From positions 1 to 18,831 of the forward strand of contig JBGTBD010000022.1 in NCBI GenBank assembly GCA_041749475.1: 18,831 nucleotides of DNA, given 5' to 3'. Below are positions 7,766 through 14,702 of the stretch, in pieces. Numbering within the stretch: the first letter of the stretch is position 1; each line of letters opens with the position of its first letter. The notes beneath the pieces were generated by a model. It saw only the letters and a list, made by a program, of their open reading frames with translations. It had not been told where the DNA came from and made no database searches. The position numbers were made by a program, and so were the translations under genes. The stretch is from JBGTBD01 sp041749475. Its GTDB lineage: Bacteria > Pseudomonadota > Alphaproteobacteria > Rickettsiales > UBA998.

Positions 7766-7771
7766 ATTATA
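7766..7771 (-). promoter_or_regulatory. Possible -10 element upstream of ahcY
   Basis: A perfect TATAAT on the minus strand, about 90 bases before the ahcY start and just after the stop of the 99-aa gene. No convincing -35 is visible at the right spacing, so this is a weak call. No SAM- or SAH-responsive riboswitch consensus was recognised in the 90-base leader. Confidence 0.3.
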
Positions 7772-7774
7772 GGG

Positions 7775-8074
7775 TTATTGGGCTATGGGCACTTGCGGCC
7801 CGTCGGACTTGCGTGATGGCAGGGACTGCGCATCTACATCTCCCGCATAGGCGTCACTTACGCCAATAATGTGCGAAGCCATTTCGCCTGCGACATAGCA
7901 CGCTTGATTGGGGCTTGGTTCTTCCGTGCGGGAAAGACCGTTTTTAGCGCTATTGGCGCAATCTATCAGGGTTGGGCTGGCGGTGACCGCCGTTCCGCCC
8001 CATTCGATCACTCTCGGCATATTCGCCATCACGAAACTGGAAGCACCGGCAAGCATGTTGAATACAAAACCCAT
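7775..8074 (-). CDS. Small hypothetical protein
   Basis: A 99-aa reading frame between ftsY and ahcY that I do not recognise. The N-terminus is mildly hydrophobic (MGFVFNMLAGASSFVMANM) and could be a weak export signal; the rest is polar with two cysteines (DCANSAKNG and NQACYVAG). Codon use resembles the neighbouring genes. The Shine-Dalgarno is poor. A minus-strand TATAAT lies at 8107-8112 with a weak -35, in the AT-rich gap after ftsY. Shorter plus-strand frames cross the same region but look less protein-like. Moderate confidence that it is a gene; function unknown. Confidence 0.5.
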   Translation of the reverse strand: MGFVFNMLAGASSFVMANMPRVIEWGGTAVTASPTLIDCANSAKNGLSRTEEPSPNQACYVAGEMASHIIGVSDAYAGDVDAQSLPSRKSDGPQVPIAQ

Positions 8075-8138
8075 CAGCCACTATAACAACGCTATATGAC
8101 AGTTTTATTATAGTATAGATTTTTTTTACTTGGAATAC

Positions 8139-9068
8139 CTATAATCCCATCAGTGAGCGCGCAAACTCCCGGGCATCGAAATCCTTGAGGTCGTCGATTC
8201 CTTCGCCCACGCCGATAGCGTGGATGGGGAGTTTGAATTTTTCCGCCAGCGCGACGACGACCCCTCCTTTGGCCGTACCGTCCAGCTTGGTGACGACGAG
8301 GCCGGTGACGTTGACCAGTTTCTGGAAGGCCTCCACTTGCGTGATGGCGTTCTGGCCCGTTGTGCCATCCAGCACCTGAATCACGCTATGCGGTGCGGTC
8401 TCATCGACCTTGCGCATCACGCGGATGATCTTTTCCAACTCCTGCATCAGGTTCTGCTGGTTGTGCAGGCGACCGGCGGTATCCACTAGCAATATATCGA
8501 CACCCTCCCGTTTCGCCTCTTCCAATGCGCGGTAGGCGATGGACGCCGGGTCAGCCCCCTCCTCCCCCGCGATGACGGGTAGGCCGGAGCGTTCGCCCCA
8601 AATCTTCAATTGGTTGACTGCTGCGGCGCGGAAGGTATCGCCCGCTGCCAGCATGGCCGTATACCCGCCTGCTTTCAGTTGCGCGGCCATCTTGCCGATG
8701 GTCGTCGTCTTGCCGTTGCCGTTGACGCCGACGATCAGTACCACATGCGGTTTGGCGGGAGTGACGTCGAGCGGCGCGGTGACGGGCTTCAGCAGCACGG
8801 CGATCTGTTCGGCCAGCACTTCCTTCACTTCCTGTGGGGATATTTCCTTGTCGAACCGGCCTTTGCTGAATTCGGCGACCAGTTTTGCCGCCACGCCCGC
8901 GCCCATATCGGCGAGGATAAGGAGTTCTTCCAACTCCTCCAGCATCCCGTCATCCAGCTTACGCTTGGTGAATATCCCGCCGATGCCTTCGGTAATCCCG
9001 GAAGACGTTTTGGATAATCCAGCGCGCAGGCGCGAGAACCAGCCGGATGCTTGCGGCTCGGCGGTCAT
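8139..9068 (-). CDS. ftsY: Signal recognition particle receptor FtsY
   Basis: FtsY is the SRP receptor GTPase, which docks ribosome-SRP complexes at the inner membrane by pairing with Ffh. It has a short, basic amphipathic start (SGWFSRLRAGLSKTSSG), a helical N domain, then the NG GTPase: GVNGNGKTTT (about 114-123), DTFRAAA, DTAGRL, TKLDGTAKGG and the closing GVGEGIDDLKDFD. At 309 aa it lacks the long acidic N-terminal extension of the E. coli protein, as is common outside gamma-proteobacteria. The start at 9068 is chosen because AAAGG lies seven bases upstream; the frame runs on to a GTG at 9122 without a suitable ribosome binding site. The mtaB-type gene lies upstream on the same strand; ffh is also in this window. 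Confidence 0.96.
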   Translation of the reverse strand: MTAEPQASGWFSRLRAGLSKTSSGITEGIGGIFTKRKLDDGMLEELEELLILADMGAGVAAKLVAEFSKGRFDKEISPQEVKEVLAEQIAVLLKPVTAPLDVTPAKPHVVLIVGVNGNGKTTTIGKMAAQLKAGGYTAMLAAGDTFRAAAVNQLKIWGERSGLPVIAGEEGADPASIAYRALEEAKREGVDILLVDTAGRLHNQQNLMQELEKIIRVMRKVDETAPHSVIQVLDGTTGQNAITQVEAFQKLVNVTGLVVTKLDGTAKGGVVVALAEKFKLPIHAIGVGEGIDDLKDFDAREFARSLMGL

Positions 9069-9174
9069 GCGATACCTTTCGTGCGATAGATGGTCATAGG
9101 CGGGAAATAGACGATTTACCACCCTGCCGCAAGCTTTAGGGTTGTCTACGCGCGGTTAAGGTGCTTATCACTTC

Positions 9175-10572
9175 TCACGCGACCAGCATTCCGCCTTGGG
9201 TTCCGGTCAGCTTCACGCGCCGCATTTCGCCGGGGATGGGGTGGGAGAGGCGGACGGGGGCGAAATGTTCGGTATGGCCGATGCCGTTTTTCTCGACCAG
9301 CACTTCTGCGGATGTGCCAACGCGGGAGGCCATAAACCGCTCCACCTGCCGTTCACCCGCATCGCGCAAGCGCTGGGCGCGTTCCTTGCGGATGTCTTTT
9401 TTCACCTGCGGCATATTGGCGGCGGGGGTTCCCGTGCGGGCGGAGTATGGGAAGATGTGCAGCCAGGTGAGGTTCGCTTCTTCGACGAGGTTCAGCGTGT
9501 TTTGGAACATCTCCTCTGTCTCAGTCGGGAAACCGGCGATGATATCGGCGCCGAAGACGATATCGGGGCGGAGGTTTCTCGATTTCTCGACGAAGCGTAG
9601 AATATCGTCGCGGAGATGGCGGCGTTTCATGCGTTTGAGCACCATGTCGTCGCCTGCTTGAAGGGAAAGATGCATATGCGGCATCAGGCGGTCTTCTTCC
9701 GCCAAGGCGCGCCAGAATTCATCGTCCACTTCTGCCGCGTCGATGGAGGAGATGCGCAAGCGGGGCAGCTCGGGGATATGTTTCAATATGCGGCGCACTA
9801 GGTTGCCGAGTGTCGGCGTGCCGGGGAGTTCCTTGCCGTAATCGCTGATATCCACGCCCGTGAGGACGACTTCCTTCACGCCCTGCTCTACGAGGTGGCG
9901 CACCTGCGTGATGATCTCGCCCATCGGTACAGAGCGGCTAGGGCCGCGTCCGAACGGGATGATGCAGAAGGTGCACCGATGGTCGCAGCCGTTCTGGACC
10001 TGGATGAACGCGCGAGTGTTCTCGGTGAAGGCATTCACCATATGGCCCGCGACCTCGCGCACTTCCATGATGTCATTGACGCGGAGTTTTTCGGGAGCAT
10101 TTCTTTCACTCCCCCCTTGAGGGGGAGTCGGCGAACGTAGGGAGTCGGTGGGGGGCGAACTTAGTTGCTGGTCGTTAGTCGTTAGTTGTTGGGAAGGATT
10201 GCCCCCCACCGAATCGCTGCTGCGATTCGACTCCCCCGCAAGGGTGGAGTGGTTTAATTGGGATGCGAGGCTGCCCCACTCCTCCGCTTTCATCTTCTCA
10301 TCATTGCCGAGGACGATATCGACTTCGGGCATTCCGGCGAAGTCTTGCGGGCGGATTTGGGCAGCGCAGCCGGTGACGATGAGCTTGGCGTCCGGGTTTT
10401 CTTTACGCAGGCGGCGGATGGACTGGCGGGCCTGACGTTCGGCCTCGGAGGTCACGGCGCAGGTATTGATGATAATGGCGTCCTTCAACCCTGCCGCGTC
10501 GGCATGGCCGCGCATCACCTCGCTTTCGTAGGTGTTCAGGCGGCAACCGAAGGTGACGAGCTGTGAGGACAT
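9175..10572 (-). CDS. mtaB: tRNA t6A37 methylthiotransferase (MtaB type), with in-frame repeat insert
   Basis: A radical-SAM methylthiotransferase of 465 aa that, by family, adds a 2-methylthio group to t6A37 of tRNAs reading ANN codons. The N-terminal UPF0004 domain has its three cluster cysteines (FGCRLN, NTCAVTSEAE, VTGCAAQ). The radical-SAM domain follows, with GCDHRCTFCIIPFGRGPSRS (CxxxCxxC), and a TRAM-like C-terminus. GCRLN and the GRGPSRS stretch favour MtaB over MiaB or RimO. Residues about 108-155 come from a palindromic repeat inserted in frame in the linker between the two domains; without it the protein would be about 417 aa, the usual size. The reading frame is intact and all key cysteines are present, so it is probably active. 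ftsY follows 106 bases downstream. Confidence 0.93.
   Translation of the reverse strand: MSSQLVTFGCRLNTYESEVMRGHADAAGLKDAIIINTCAVTSEAERQARQSIRRLRKENPDAKLIVTGCAAQIRPQDFAGMPEVDIVLGNDEKMKAEEWGSLASQLNHSTLAGESNRSSDSVGGNPSQQLTTNDQQLSSPPTDSLRSPTPPQGGSERNAPEKLRVNDIMEVREVAGHMVNAFTENTRAFIQVQNGCDHRCTFCIIPFGRGPSRSVPMGEIITQVRHLVEQGVKEVVLTGVDISDYGKELPGTPTLGNLVRRILKHIPELPRLRISSIDAAEVDDEFWRALAEEDRLMPHMHLSLQAGDDMVLKRMKRRHLRDDILRFVEKSRNLRPDIVFGADIIAGFPTETEEMFQNTLNLVEEANLTWLHIFPYSARTGTPAANMPQVKKDIRKERAQRLRDAGERQVERFMASRVGTSAEVLVEKNGIGHTEHFAPVRLSHPIPGEMRRVKLTGTQGGMLVA
10108..10250. repeat. In-frame palindromic element, copy in mtaB
   Basis: A 143-base element inside mtaB. Its 23-base ends are inverted repeats with two mismatches (ACTCCCCCCTTGAGGGGGAG... 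against its complement), and each end can itself fold as a hairpin. Inside are a GAATCGC-TGCT-GCGATTC hairpin and CGGTGGGGGG facing CCCCCCACCG, with a central loop rich in TTAGT. Read on the mtaB strand it is open and encodes GESNRSSDSVGGNPS, then QQLTTNDQQLSSPP, ending PTPPQGGS. A second copy in the same frame lies in tlyA. Confidence 0.93.
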
Positions 10573-10656
10573 GACTCGCCTATTTCCAGCAAATCACCAG
10601 AAAAATCAAGGAATAGTTTGCAAATATGGAGGTTAAATCCTTGACTTCTTGTCATC

Positions 10657-10740
10657 ACTGTCATTCCCGCGAAAGCGGGAATCCATGGTGAGACTTGCGT
10701 TTAGGGAGAGATGGATTCCCGCTTTCGCGGGAATGACAGT
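10657..10740. repeat. Paired-arm palindromic repeat (GTCATTCCCGC family), copy 1
   Basis: Two perfectly complementary 30-base arms (10657-10686 and 10711-10740) around a 24-base spacer, upstream of mtaB. Each arm also forms its own hairpin: ATTCCCGC, a GAAA loop, GCGGGAAT, flanked by GTC and CCA. Further copies are at 13264-13350 and 17632-17720. Confidence 0.95.
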
Positions 10741-10773
10741 GTAAGAATGGAGACATTCAAACGCCGCACATAC

Positions 10774-10805
10774 AAAAAGGGGCTCCCGATTGGGAACCCC
10801 TTTTT
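10774..10805. terminator. Bidirectional intrinsic terminator
   Basis: AAAAAGGGG, TCCC, GATT loop, GGGA, CCCCTTTTT, with one mismatch inside the stem: a GC-rich hairpin with T runs on both strands. It lies 33 bases after the stop of the 45-aa minus-strand gene and is the likely end of that transcript. Confidence 0.88.
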
Positions 10806-10837
10806 CAACAGGTGAGTGAGCAAGAGACTTCTAAAGA

Positions 10838-10975
10838 CTAGCGACGCTCATCAGACCGAGTGGTCGTGGAACGTTCGTCTTTTTTACCCTGACCGGAAGG
10901 TGAACCAGCAGGAGCTTTTTTCTGCTGAGACTGTTTGTTTCCAGATTGTGGGGATTGCTGATTGCGGTCATTCAT
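10838..10975 (-). CDS. Small, basic, Gln/Ser-rich disordered protein
   Basis: A 45-aa protein. The ATG at 10975 is preceded by AAAGGAG seven bases upstream, the best ribosome binding site in this part of the window; the frame is open further upstream, but that part reads like leader sequence. The product is almost entirely polar (MNDRNQQSPQSGNKQSQQKK, then a Gly/Ser linker and an Arg/Asp tail ending RSDERR) with no hydrophobic core, so it should be disordered. Similar tiny hydrophilic proteins are often stress-related or nucleic-acid binding, but nothing here shows that. It is bracketed by a terminator-like hairpin in its leader (10997-11021) and a strong terminator after its stop. Confidence 0.7.
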   Translation of the reverse strand: MNDRNQQSPQSGNKQSQQKKAPAGSPSGQGKKDERSTTTRSDERR

Positions 10976-10996
10976 GTTGATCTCCTTTAGAGAGTT

Positions 10997-11021
10997 GAAA
11001 AAACACCGGATCATCTCCGGT
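10997..11021 (-). terminator. Terminator-like hairpin in leader of the 45-aa gene
   Basis: On the minus strand: ACCGGA, GATGA loop, TCCGGT, then G and a run of T. It lies about 90 bases after the tlyA stop and only 21 bases before the ATG of the 45-aa gene. It may end the tlyA operon, act as an attenuator for the small gene, or both. Confidence 0.55.
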
Positions 11022-11108
11022 AAGAACAGATGTAGGACACATCCCCTCAAGCCGAAATGCGGCAAAAAATCTCTCATATAAAAATACGCTAAGTGAGTTT
11101 TGCAACGG

Positions 11109-12011
11109 TCAGTTGCGTGTAGCACAAATCAAAAATTCGATGTTCCCCGCTGGGCCTTTGATTGGGCTTTCGGTGATGCCCGCGACATTCCACTGCATAT
11201 CTTCCGTCAGCCATGCAGAAATGGTTTCACATACTTCGCGATGTAGTTCCGGGTCACGCACCACACCGCCTTTGCCGACGCGTTCACGTCCGACCTCGAA
11301 CTGTGGTTTGATAAGTGCCAATAATATACTCCCCCCTTGAGGGGGAGTCGGAACCGCCCTTGCGGTTTCGGTGGGGGGCGTACTTAGTTGCTGGTCATTA
11401 GCCGTTAGTTGATGGGAAGGATTACCCCCCACCGAATCGCACACGCGATTCGACTCCCCCTCAAGGGGGGAGTGAGGGAGAGAGGATTTCTTTTCCGCCA
11501 ATCTCATCGCCGCAGGAAGCACCGTGCGCAGCCCGATGAAACTCGCGTCGCACACCACCATGTCGATCGCGTCGTGAATCATCTCTGCCGTCAGGTGACG
11601 CGCGTTGGTCTGTTCCATCACCACGACGCGCGGGTCGTTACGCAATTTCCAATCCAGCTGCCCGTGGCCGACATCGACCGCGTAGACTTTCTTTGCACCG
11701 TGGGTCAAAAGCACGTCGGTGAATCCTCCGGTGGAGGATCCCACGTCGATACAGGTCATCCCCGCAGGGTTGATGCCGAAATGCTCCAGCCCCCGCACCA
11801 GCTTCAGCCCCCCGCGCGATACCCACGGGTGATCCTTGCCCTCTACAGTAATCTCTGCATCCTCCGCCACCGCTTGCCCGGACTTGGTAACGGGGACGCC
11901 ATTCACCCGCACTTTCCCCGCCATGATCAACGCCTGCGCCCGTGTCCGCGAGTCGGCGAGCCCCAGTTCATCCAGCAGAATATCCAGTCTTTTCTTCACC
12001 GTAACAGCCAC
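11109..12011 (-). CDS. tlyA: TlyA-type rRNA 2'-O-methyltransferase, with in-frame repeat insert
   Basis: The 300-aa protein has an N-terminal S4 RNA-binding domain (KKRLDILLDELGLADSRTRA, IMAGKVRVNG) and an FtsJ-like SAM methyltransferase domain (VSRGGLKL, CIDVGSSTGGFTDVLL, VVCDASFIGL, ALIKPQFEVGRE), including the K-D-K residues of this family. TlyA methylates ribosomal RNA ribose (16S and, in some bacteria, 23S). Residues about 180-228 derive from a palindromic element inserted in frame between a helix (AAMRLAEKK) and the strand ILLALIKPQFE; without it the length is about 251 aa, typical of the family. GTG at 12011 overlaps the DUF1294 gene by 16 bases; GTG at 11999, overlapping its TGA, gives a more usual MKKRLD start and is equally possible. 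Confidence 0.93.
   Translation of the reverse strand: MAVTVKKRLDILLDELGLADSRTRAQALIMAGKVRVNGVPVTKSGQAVAEDAEITVEGKDHPWVSRGGLKLVRGLEHFGINPAGMTCIDVGSSTGGFTDVLLTHGAKKVYAVDVGHGQLDWKLRNDPRVVVMEQTNARHLTAEMIHDAIDMVVCDASFIGLRTVLPAAMRLAEKKSSLPHSPLEGESNRVCDSVGGNPSHQLTANDQQLSTPPTETARAVPTPPQGGSILLALIKPQFEVGRERVGKGGVVRDPELHREVCETISAWLTEDMQWNVAGITESPIKGPAGNIEFLICATRN
11328..11473. repeat. In-frame palindromic element, copy in tlyA
   Basis: A 146-base element inside tlyA with perfect 23-base inverted ends, each able to fold on itself. Nested within are hairpins AACCGC-CCTT-GCGGTT and GAATCGC-ACAC-GCGATTC, and CGGTGGGGGG facing CCCCCCACCG, leaving a central loop. It is three bases longer than the mtaB copy and lies in the same orientation and frame, encoding GESNRVCDSVGGNPS, QLTANDQQLSTPP and a final PTPPQGGS. 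By eye, about 11 mismatches over the first ~106 aligned bases; one inner stem differs strongly. Confidence 0.95.
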
Positions 12012-12268
12012 CAGGCAACAGCCAGCATGATCTGTAAAAACACGATCAGACGGAAGGCGAGTTGAAAGCTCGCCTTCTTCGTTTTGTGGCGGAAGAGTTT
12101 CTGGCCGATATATGCGCCCGGCGAACCACCGAACAGCGCCAAGAGTTGCAGCAGGAATTCGGGCACGCGTGATGCGCCGTGGCGTTTCGCCGCCCGCTTA
12201 TCCCAGCCATAGAGGAAGAAGGTCACGCCGTTGAGAATCAGCAGGATGGTGACGGGTGCCAGCTCCAC
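11996..12268 (-). CDS. DUF1294 family membrane protein
   Basis: A 90-aa membrane protein with three hydrophobic stretches (about 4-22, 35-55, 68-88). The diagnostic motif is YGWDKRAAKRHGASRVPE followed by LLALFGGSPGAYIGQKLFRHKT, the core of DUF1294 proteins, sometimes found fused to cold-shock domains. No biochemical role is established. The start is a GTG one base after the stop of the lipoprotein gene; its end overlaps the start of tlyA. It is the third gene of a compact run SET - lipoprotein - DUF1294 - tlyA. Confidence 0.9.
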   Translation of the reverse strand: MELAPVTILLILNGVTFFLYGWDKRAAKRHGASRVPEFLLQLLALFGGSPGAYIGQKLFRHKTKKASFQLAFRLIVFLQIMLAVAWWLLR

Positions 12269-12269
12269 G

Positions 12270-12767
12270 TTACTGTAATGCCGCAGGTGGGGTTTCGGCG
12301 CACCAATCGTGCGTCTGACTCAGGGGCGGGACATCGTCCGGCAGAGGGTTGCGCATCATCGCCACCACCGCATGGCCGACGTGGGGGTCATTGGGCAGGG
12401 GCGTCATCGTCACGCTGAATTCCTTTGTTTTCCAGCCCGCGTAGCCGTTGGTGTGGGCGTAGCGGTTGGCGGCGCACCAGAGGAGTGCCGTCAGCTGCTG
12501 GCGGGTGTAGGCCTTGCTGGCGGCGGCGGTCATCACGAAGGCGTCGCCATCGCCGATATCCAGCCATTCTTTCCATTGCTCACGCCCCCCGGCGGTGATC
12601 TTCACATCGGCGACGCGGGTGATACCGGAGGGGGGTAAAGGAAAAGCTTCCTGCAGGCTCAGCCTAGTCGTCCCCTCATCGCCCATGGCGGAAGACGGGC
12701 CTTCGCCCCCGCATCCGGTGAGCGACAAGGCAACCATGACAGGCGCGATGATAAGCCACCGTCTCAT
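12270..12767 (-). CDS. Putative outer-membrane lipoprotein of unknown function
   Basis: A 165-aa protein with a lipoprotein signal: positive start (MRRW), hydrophobic core, and lipobox LTGC with the acylated Cys at residue 19. Gly at +2 rather than Asp suggests sorting to the outer membrane. The mature part contains two further cysteines (LLWCAANRYAHTNGYAGWK and HDWCAETPP) that could pair in the periplasm. I recognise no domain. The ATG overlaps the TGA of the SET-domain gene (ATGA), and the stop is one base before the next start, so it is translated as part of the same operon. Confidence 0.82.
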   Translation of the reverse strand: MRRWLIIAPVMVALSLTGCGGEGPSSAMGDEGTTRLSLQEAFPLPPSGITRVADVKITAGGREQWKEWLDIGDGDAFVMTAAASKAYTRQQLTALLWCAANRYAHTNGYAGWKTKEFSVTMTPLPNDPHVGHAVVAMMRNPLPDDVPPLSQTHDWCAETPPAALQ

Positions 12768-13138
12768 GTCAGGGTAAACCCGTTGAAGCAGAATTCGTTA
12801 TAGTTGCAGGTGATTTCTTCCCCCACGGCGATGTCTACAAGAGCAAGGCCTTTATCGAGGGTGGAGAAATCCGTATTCGGCGTTTCGGTATGGTTCATGA
12901 AGCGGCCATTATCGGCTTCGAGGATCACGACATGTTCCTTCGTCGGATGCGGGTAAGAATAGATCTCGATGAATTCCTTCACATGCGGAGGATAGGTGTC
13001 TAACTCCCGTTCATCGACCAATACATCGAATCCCTCGCGCAATTCCCAGATTCGTGTCCCCGCTTTGATCGGCTCGTCGGCATAGATGCCGATGCCGTGG
13101 ATTTCACTGTATTTCAGTTTGGTTTTGACCAGCATCAT
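12764..13138 (-). CDS. SET-domain protein (putative protein lysine methyltransferase)
   Basis: A compact 124-aa protein that is essentially one SET domain. Visible signatures are GIGIYADEPIKAGTRIWEL (SET-N strand), NGRFMNHTETPNTDF (the RFxNHS/C-P-N pseudoknot motif) and GEEITCNYNEF (GEELxxDY motif). The family uses SAM to methylate lysines; small bacterial members have been studied mainly in host-associated bacteria, and others have housekeeping or unknown targets. The target here is unknown. The ATG at 13138 is preferred (AGGGG nine bases upstream; a second ATG is the next codon) over an upstream TTG lacking a ribosome binding site. It leads the operon with the lipoprotein, DUF1294 and tlyA genes. 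Confidence 0.87.
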   Translation of the reverse strand: MMLVKTKLKYSEIHGIGIYADEPIKAGTRIWELREGFDVLVDERELDTYPPHVKEFIEIYSYPHPTKEHVVILEADNGRFMNHTETPNTDFSTLDKGLALVDIAVGEEITCNYNEFCFNGFTLT

Positions 13139-13263
13139 CGCGTAACGCCCCTGCCCCTCTAGCAAGTACCATGTTTGCAGGGGCTTGCAAGTGAAGATTT
13201 TTTCCGTACCAACGACATTGGATTTTCCGGTGTTAAAAAGCCGTTATGAAGTTGAGAGGGAAA

Positions 13264-13353
<90 letters not shown>

Positions 13354-13360
13354 AAGGAAA

Positions 13361-14320
13361 CTAGCTCCGGCGTGACACCACGTATTCCGCGAGCACGCGC
13401 AGCGCTTCGCCGCGCTTGTCCTTGTCGAACATCTGGATGTGGCTGACGGCTTGTCTCGCCAGTGCCTGCGCCTGTTCGCGGGCGCGTTCGATGCCGAGCG
13501 AGGTGACGAGGGATGCTTTGCCGCGCTTGCTGTCTTTGCGGACTTCTTTCCCGGCTTCTTCACGCGTACCTTCGGCGTCGAGCAGGTCATCGGTAATCTG
13601 GAAGGCGAGGCCAAGATCGTGCGCATAGCGGGTCAATGCGTTACGGACAGGCACTGGCGCCTTGCCGAGGATGGCGCCGGCTTCACAGGAGATGGCGAAG
13701 AGTTCGCCCGTTTTCAGGCGTTGCAGGCGGATGATTTCATCAATCGAGAGTTCTTTGTTCTCAGATTCGAGGTCAAGCATCTGCCCACCGCACATGCCTT
13801 TATACCCAGCGGCTTTGGCGATGCAGCGGATGAGTTCGCAGCGGACGGCGGGGTCGGGATGGATTTCCGCGTCGGCCAATATCTCGAACGCAAGTGCTTG
13901 CAGCGCATCCCCGGCGAGGATCGCCGCCGCTTCGCCGAACTTTACGTGGCTCGACGGTTTGCCCCGGCGCAGCGCGTCGTTATCCATCGCAGGTAAATCA
14001 TCATGGATGAGGGAATAGGTATGGATGAATTCAATCGCAGCAGCGGTCAGTAACGACGCTTCACGGCTGACGCCGAATAAACCTGCGCAGGTGACGGTGA
14101 GGAACGGGCGCAGGCGCTTTCCGCCCGAGAGCGCCGAATAGCGCATCGCTTCCATGATTTTCGCTTCGCCGCCGAGGGTGACTTCCTCTTCCTCTTCACT
14201 GCGGCTGGAGAGGGAGATCACCTTGCAGTTGGAGCCGGTGGGGGATGGCAGCAGCTCATCCATCGTCTCATCCAGACGCATCGCGACTTCGGCCAGTGCT
14301 TTTTGCAGATCGAATACCAT
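13361..14320 (-). CDS. ispA: Polyprenyl (farnesyl/geranylgeranyl) diphosphate synthase
   Basis: A trans-prenyltransferase of 319 aa that condenses isopentenyl diphosphate with allylic diphosphates, giving C15 or C20 precursors for quinones and undecaprenyl carriers. Landmarks: GGKRLRPFL, the first Asp-rich motif DDLPAMDNDALRRGK, KTGELF, and the second Asp-rich motif DDLLD with KDSKRGKAS. The two-residue insertion in the first motif (DDxxxxD) is typical of bacterial FPP synthases. Between residues about 24 and 50 there is an unusual insertion with a run of five glutamates. The start has AGGAATAGGAATTC upstream and lies six bases after the xseB stop. Exact chain length cannot be told by eye. 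Confidence 0.92.
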   Translation of the reverse strand: MVFDLQKALAEVAMRLDETMDELLPSPTGSNCKVISLSSRSEEEEEVTLGGEAKIMEAMRYSALSGGKRLRPFLTVTCAGLFGVSREASLLTAAAIEFIHTYSLIHDDLPAMDNDALRRGKPSSHVKFGEAAAILAGDALQALAFEILADAEIHPDPAVRCELIRCIAKAAGYKGMCGGQMLDLESENKELSIDEIIRLQRLKTGELFAISCEAGAILGKAPVPVRNALTRYAHDLGLAFQITDDLLDAEGTREEAGKEVRKDSKRGKASLVTSLGIERAREQAQALARQAVSHIQMFDKDKRGEALRVLAEYVVSRRS

Positions 14321-14326
14321 GAATTC

Positions 14327-14578
14327 CTATTCCTCAAACGGTTGGCGGGTGATGTGCCCATCGGGGGCGACGGACAGCTTTTCCACCTTCAGGCGGGCTT
14401 CGTCCAGTTTTTTCTGGCAGTGGGCTTTGAGCTGCGTGCCGCGGGTGTAATCGTCAATGGACTGATCCAATGTGGATTCCCCTGATTCCAGCCGTTTCAC
14501 GATGGCCTCAAGCTCGCTCATCGCCTCTTCGAACTTCATCTTCTCGATATCTGGGGCAATTGCAGGTTGGGTGGCCAT
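14327..14578 (-). CDS. xseB: Exodeoxyribonuclease VII small subunit
   Basis: The 83-aa XseB pairs with XseA to degrade single-stranded DNA. KFEEAMSELEAIVKRLESGE, then DQSIDDYTRGTQL and CQKKLDEARLKVEKL, are the two helices of this small family; the length is normal. GAGGAGA lies five bases before the ATG. It is followed after six bases by ispA, the conserved xseB - ispA order of many proteobacteria. The usual third gene, dxs, is not in this window. Confidence 0.95.
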   Translation of the reverse strand: MATQPAIAPDIEKMKFEEAMSELEAIVKRLESGESTLDQSIDDYTRGTQLKAHCQKKLDEARLKVEKLSVAPDGHITRQPFEE

Positions 14579-14702
14579 GTCTCTCCTCGGCTTTGGAAGG
14601 GCGTAATGTACGGCAAACGGGGGGTTCGCGGCAAGCGTTGTTTTCTGTTTTATGGATTTTGGGATAGAAGAAGACTTATCAATACTGTAGTATAGGTTTA
14701 TG

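Noticed and set aside
7675..7774. SAM or SAH riboswitch before ahcY
   Set aside because: The leader shows no conserved riboswitch core or strong stems that I can recognise; only a TATAAT and a Shine-Dalgarno are visible.
9069..9122. Longer ftsY with 18 extra N-terminal residues
   Set aside because: The upstream GTG lacks a ribosome binding site, while the ATG at 9068 has AAAGG at good distance and gives a normal FtsY start.
10976..11125. Longer form of the 45-aa protein
   Set aside because: The upstream extension covers the terminator-like hairpin and overlaps the tlyA end, and the perfect Shine-Dalgarno belongs to the ATG at 10975.
10108..11473. Insertion sequence carrying a transposase
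   Set aside because: The two palindromic copies are far too short to encode a transposase and the genes between them are ordinary; no flanking target duplication could be confirmed by eye.
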